From Methanobacteriota archaeon (GTDB taxonomy: Archaea > Thermoplasmatota > Poseidoniia > Poseidoniales > Poseidoniaceae), in NCBI GenBank assembly GCA_002723635.1, contig PBMM01000036.1:19626-25658 (forward strand): a stretch of 6,033 nt of DNA. The letters run 5' to 3'. Positions 4,329 through 6,033 of the stretch are shown piece after piece (positions within the stretch are counted from its first letter, which is position 1; each line of letters opens with the position of its first letter). Made by a program: the position numbers and the translations under genes. The notes beneath the pieces are model-generated. The model was not told where the DNA came from, ran no database searches, and saw only the letters and a program-made list of their open reading frames with translations.

Positions 4329-5963
4329 ATGGAAGTCTGGGACGTGGTGGTGCTTGGTGACGGGCCAGCCGGACTCGCCGCTGCAGCCAACGCGGCCAGC
4401 GAAGGTGCAAACGTGTTGCTGATGACCGCGGAGGCGCTCGGCCGCCGCGACCCTCGCATGTCCGACGGCCTCGCGGCCTCCATCGACGAATCCACCAACC
4501 GCGGCCACCGCGAGGACACCATCCGTGCAGGCGGTTTCCTTTGCGATCAAGACATCGTGGCCAGCGTGACCTCTTCCGCCGTGCGCGAAACCGACCTTCT
4601 CGAGCGACGCGGGGTCATTTTCCGCCGCGATTTGCGCGGTTTGCCTCATGTTCGACGCCTTCCAGGCCATGGCCAGCCCCGTGTTGTCGGCTCAGGCGAC
4701 GCAGACGCCCGCGAACTTCAGCAAGTCATGGAGGAACAATGCATGCGCCATGGCGTAATCCGCCGCAGCGATCAGGTACCACTCCGACTCGTCCACACCG
4801 GACAAAGAGTGCAAGGCCTCGTGGTGGCCGACCTCACGGGAGGTCGCGTACTCGGCCTCCAATCCAAGGCCGTGATTCTTGCCGACGAGGGCGCATCCGA
4901 CGTGGCGATCACCGGGCGCGGAGCCTACGGCCTTGCCTTGGCTCTTGACGCTGGCCTCCCCCTTCGTGACATGGAATTCCTTGCCTCAACGCCGCTCGGC
5001 GTTCGTGATACTTCGATGACGCTGCCCCTCGGGCTGCTCGCTGACGGCGCTACCGTATGCGAGTCGGACGGAACGCCGATTGAGCTCGGAGATGGCCTTG
5101 CATCCGCCGTCAGCGCAATTCGGACGGCCAAGGAGGCCGTGATCGATCTTCGTGACTTGGGCGAGGCTCGCCCATGGTACGACGCCACGTTCCGCCTGCT
5201 TTCGCAACGTCTCGGCATCGACGCAGACCGGCAGACCGTTGCAATCGAACCGCGCCCCTACGCCAGCCTCGGGGGGGTGGCGGTGGACGAGGAGGGACGT
5301 GCCGTCATTGGCTCGTGGTCCCGTTGGTTCACCGGTCTCTACGCAGCCGGTGGAACGGCGTGTACGGGCCTCCACGGGGCAGGCCTTCTCCCTGGCAACT
5401 TGGTGCTTGACGCGTTAACGTCGGGCCGTGCTGCCGGCGCTTCTGCAGCGGCATGGTTGGTGGACCAACCCCACGCCGGTTCCAAGGCCGTGGCGAGCGC
5501 GGTCGAAGAAGCGGAGGCCGACCTCGCAGCCATGATGGCTCCCGCGGAGGGTGACGGTGGCGTTGTCCGCACCGGCGCGGTCACTTCCGCCGTCAGCGCG
5601 TTGATCAGCAGCACTTTCGACGGGGGGACCTCGGCCGGCGAGCTGGAATCTGCCTTGGCGCAGGTTGAAACCTTGGCCTTGGCCGCTGAAGCCTTGCACC
5701 TCGATGACACCTCGCTGGTGGCCAACGCCAACTTCGAAGCTGCTCTCGCTGCACAACACGGCGTCCAGGTGGCCCGTGCCATGCTCCAGAGCGCCTTGTC
5801 TCGTACAGAGTCCCGCGGCGTTCACGTCCGTCATGATCACCCTGACACTGACGCAGAGCAGATGCACCACACCCTGATTTCTGCAGACGGTACCACGGAC
5901 ACCCTTGCGGTCCGAAAGGGCGTCTCCGGCCACTGGGTCCTTGCCCCGGCTGAATCGGCGTGA
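4329..5963 (+). CDS. SdhA/FrdA-like FAD flavoprotein lacking canonical catalytic residues
   Basis: This 544-residue flavoprotein belongs to the succinate dehydrogenase/fumarate reductase flavoprotein and L-aspartate oxidase superfamily. It has an N-terminal dinucleotide motif GDGPAG (10-15), RGAYGLALALDAGLPLRDMEF (about 197-217), a C-terminal FAD motif GLYAAGGTACTGLHGAG (336-352) with GNLVLD and GRAAG, and the helical-domain signature SRTESRGVH (491-499) followed by DHPDTD, as in SdhA. Residues expected in active enzymes are absent. The FAD-linking His region reads RDPRMSDG (40-47), the HPTG His is Thr221, the RGEGG Arg is missing near 239-245, the His of HYxMGG is Tyr311, and the Arg of NRLGGN is Leu353. 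It probably binds FAD non-covalently and acts on another substrate, or is non-catalytic. GGAGG (4317-4321) precedes ATG 4329 by 7 nt. No SdhB, SdhC or SdhD gene follows, since the next frame looks like a HIT protein. Confidence 0.85.
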   Translation: MEVWDVVVLGDGPAGLAAAANAASEGANVLLMTAEALGRRDPRMSDGLAASIDESTNRGHREDTIRAGGFLCDQDIVASVTSSAVRETDLLERRGVIFRRDLRGLPHVRRLPGHGQPRVVGSGDADARELQQVMEEQCMRHGVIRRSDQVPLRLVHTGQRVQGLVVADLTGGRVLGLQSKAVILADEGASDVAITGRGAYGLALALDAGLPLRDMEFLASTPLGVRDTSMTLPLGLLADGATVCESDGTPIELGDGLASAVSAIRTAKEAVIDLRDLGEARPWYDATFRLLSQRLGIDADRQTVAIEPRPYASLGGVAVDEEGRAVIGSWSRWFTGLYAAGGTACTGLHGAGLLPGNLVLDALTSGRAAGASAAAWLVDQPHAGSKAVASAVEEAEADLAAMMAPAEGDGGVVRTGAVTSAVSALISSTFDGGTSAGELESALAQVETLALAAEALHLDDTSLVANANFEAALAAQHGVQVARAMLQSALSRTESRGVHVRHDHPDTDAEQMHHTLISADGTTDTLAVRKGVSGHWVLAPAESA

Positions 5964-5995
5964 GGATTGAAGGCCATTGGGCCCCACGCGTGCGC

Positions 5996-6033
5996 ATGGG
6001 CGGTCCGACGTTGTTCGAGCGCATCGTCCAAGG
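5996..6033 (+). CDS. Probable HIT-family (histidine triad) protein, N-terminal fragment
   Basis: Only the first 12 codons fall inside the window, reading MGGPTLFERIVQ. The TLFERIVQ segment matches the usual opening of HIT-family nucleotide hydrolases/transferases, which begin with a T-L-F-x-x-I-(I/V) helix before the GEIP turn. The catalytic HxHxH motif would lie downstream. The start is uncertain: ATG 5996 has no clear Shine-Dalgarno. GTG 5990 and GTG 5960 are in frame, and the latter overlaps the flavoprotein stop as GTGA. The assignment rests on a very short match. Confidence 0.5.
   Translation, partial: MGGPTLFERIVQ

Noticed and set aside
5415..5987. 190-residue minus-strand frame opposite the flavoprotein 3' end
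   Set aside because: The plus strand here carries the conserved SRTESRG signature of the SdhA family. The minus frame is a shadow.

Overview
The window looks archaeal, most likely a marine Thermoplasmatota lineage such as Poseidoniales (marine group II). The evidence is a stand-alone glutamine amidotransferase subunit of a split GMP synthase, a 51-53-residue Rpb12/RpoP zinc-ribbon subunit of archaeal RNA polymerase, an RFC-type clamp-loader ATPase, and a tRNA gene without an encoded CCA. The lineage is inferred from memory of such genomes. The domain assignment rests on the genes themselves. Base composition is GC-rich, and several genes carry a GGAG-type Shine-Dalgarno sequence 7-8 nt before the start.

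Layout: positions 1-195 (+) hold the 3' end of a class II aldolase-family gene. Its stop lies 6 nt from the stop of the convergent guaAa gene (202-789, minus). A divergent control region of about 150 bp (790-940) carries a perfect 10-bp inverted repeat and a 10-bp palindrome. From there everything reads on the plus strand: a 76-residue ubiquitin-like protein ending in Gly-Gly-Gln (941-1171), rpoP (1223-1378), a divergent RFC small-subunit-like ATPase (1423-2559), tRNA-Arg(CCU) (2591-2664), an unrecognised four-helix membrane protein (2741 or 2864 to 4270), an SdhA/FrdA-like flavoprotein without the usual catalytic residues (4329-5963), and the first codons of a probable HIT-family protein (5996 to the edge).

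The three short-spaced genes ubl-rpoP-rfc probably form one information-processing transcription unit, with gaps of 51 and 44 nt. The membrane protein, flavoprotein and HIT gene follow the tRNA in the same direction, but nothing in the sequence shows a shared pathway. The observations most worth following are the ubiquitin-like protein with its one-residue tail after Gly-Gly, the flavoprotein that keeps the SdhA scaffold but has lost its substrate-handling residues, and the probable CTG start that extends the membrane protein by 41 residues.
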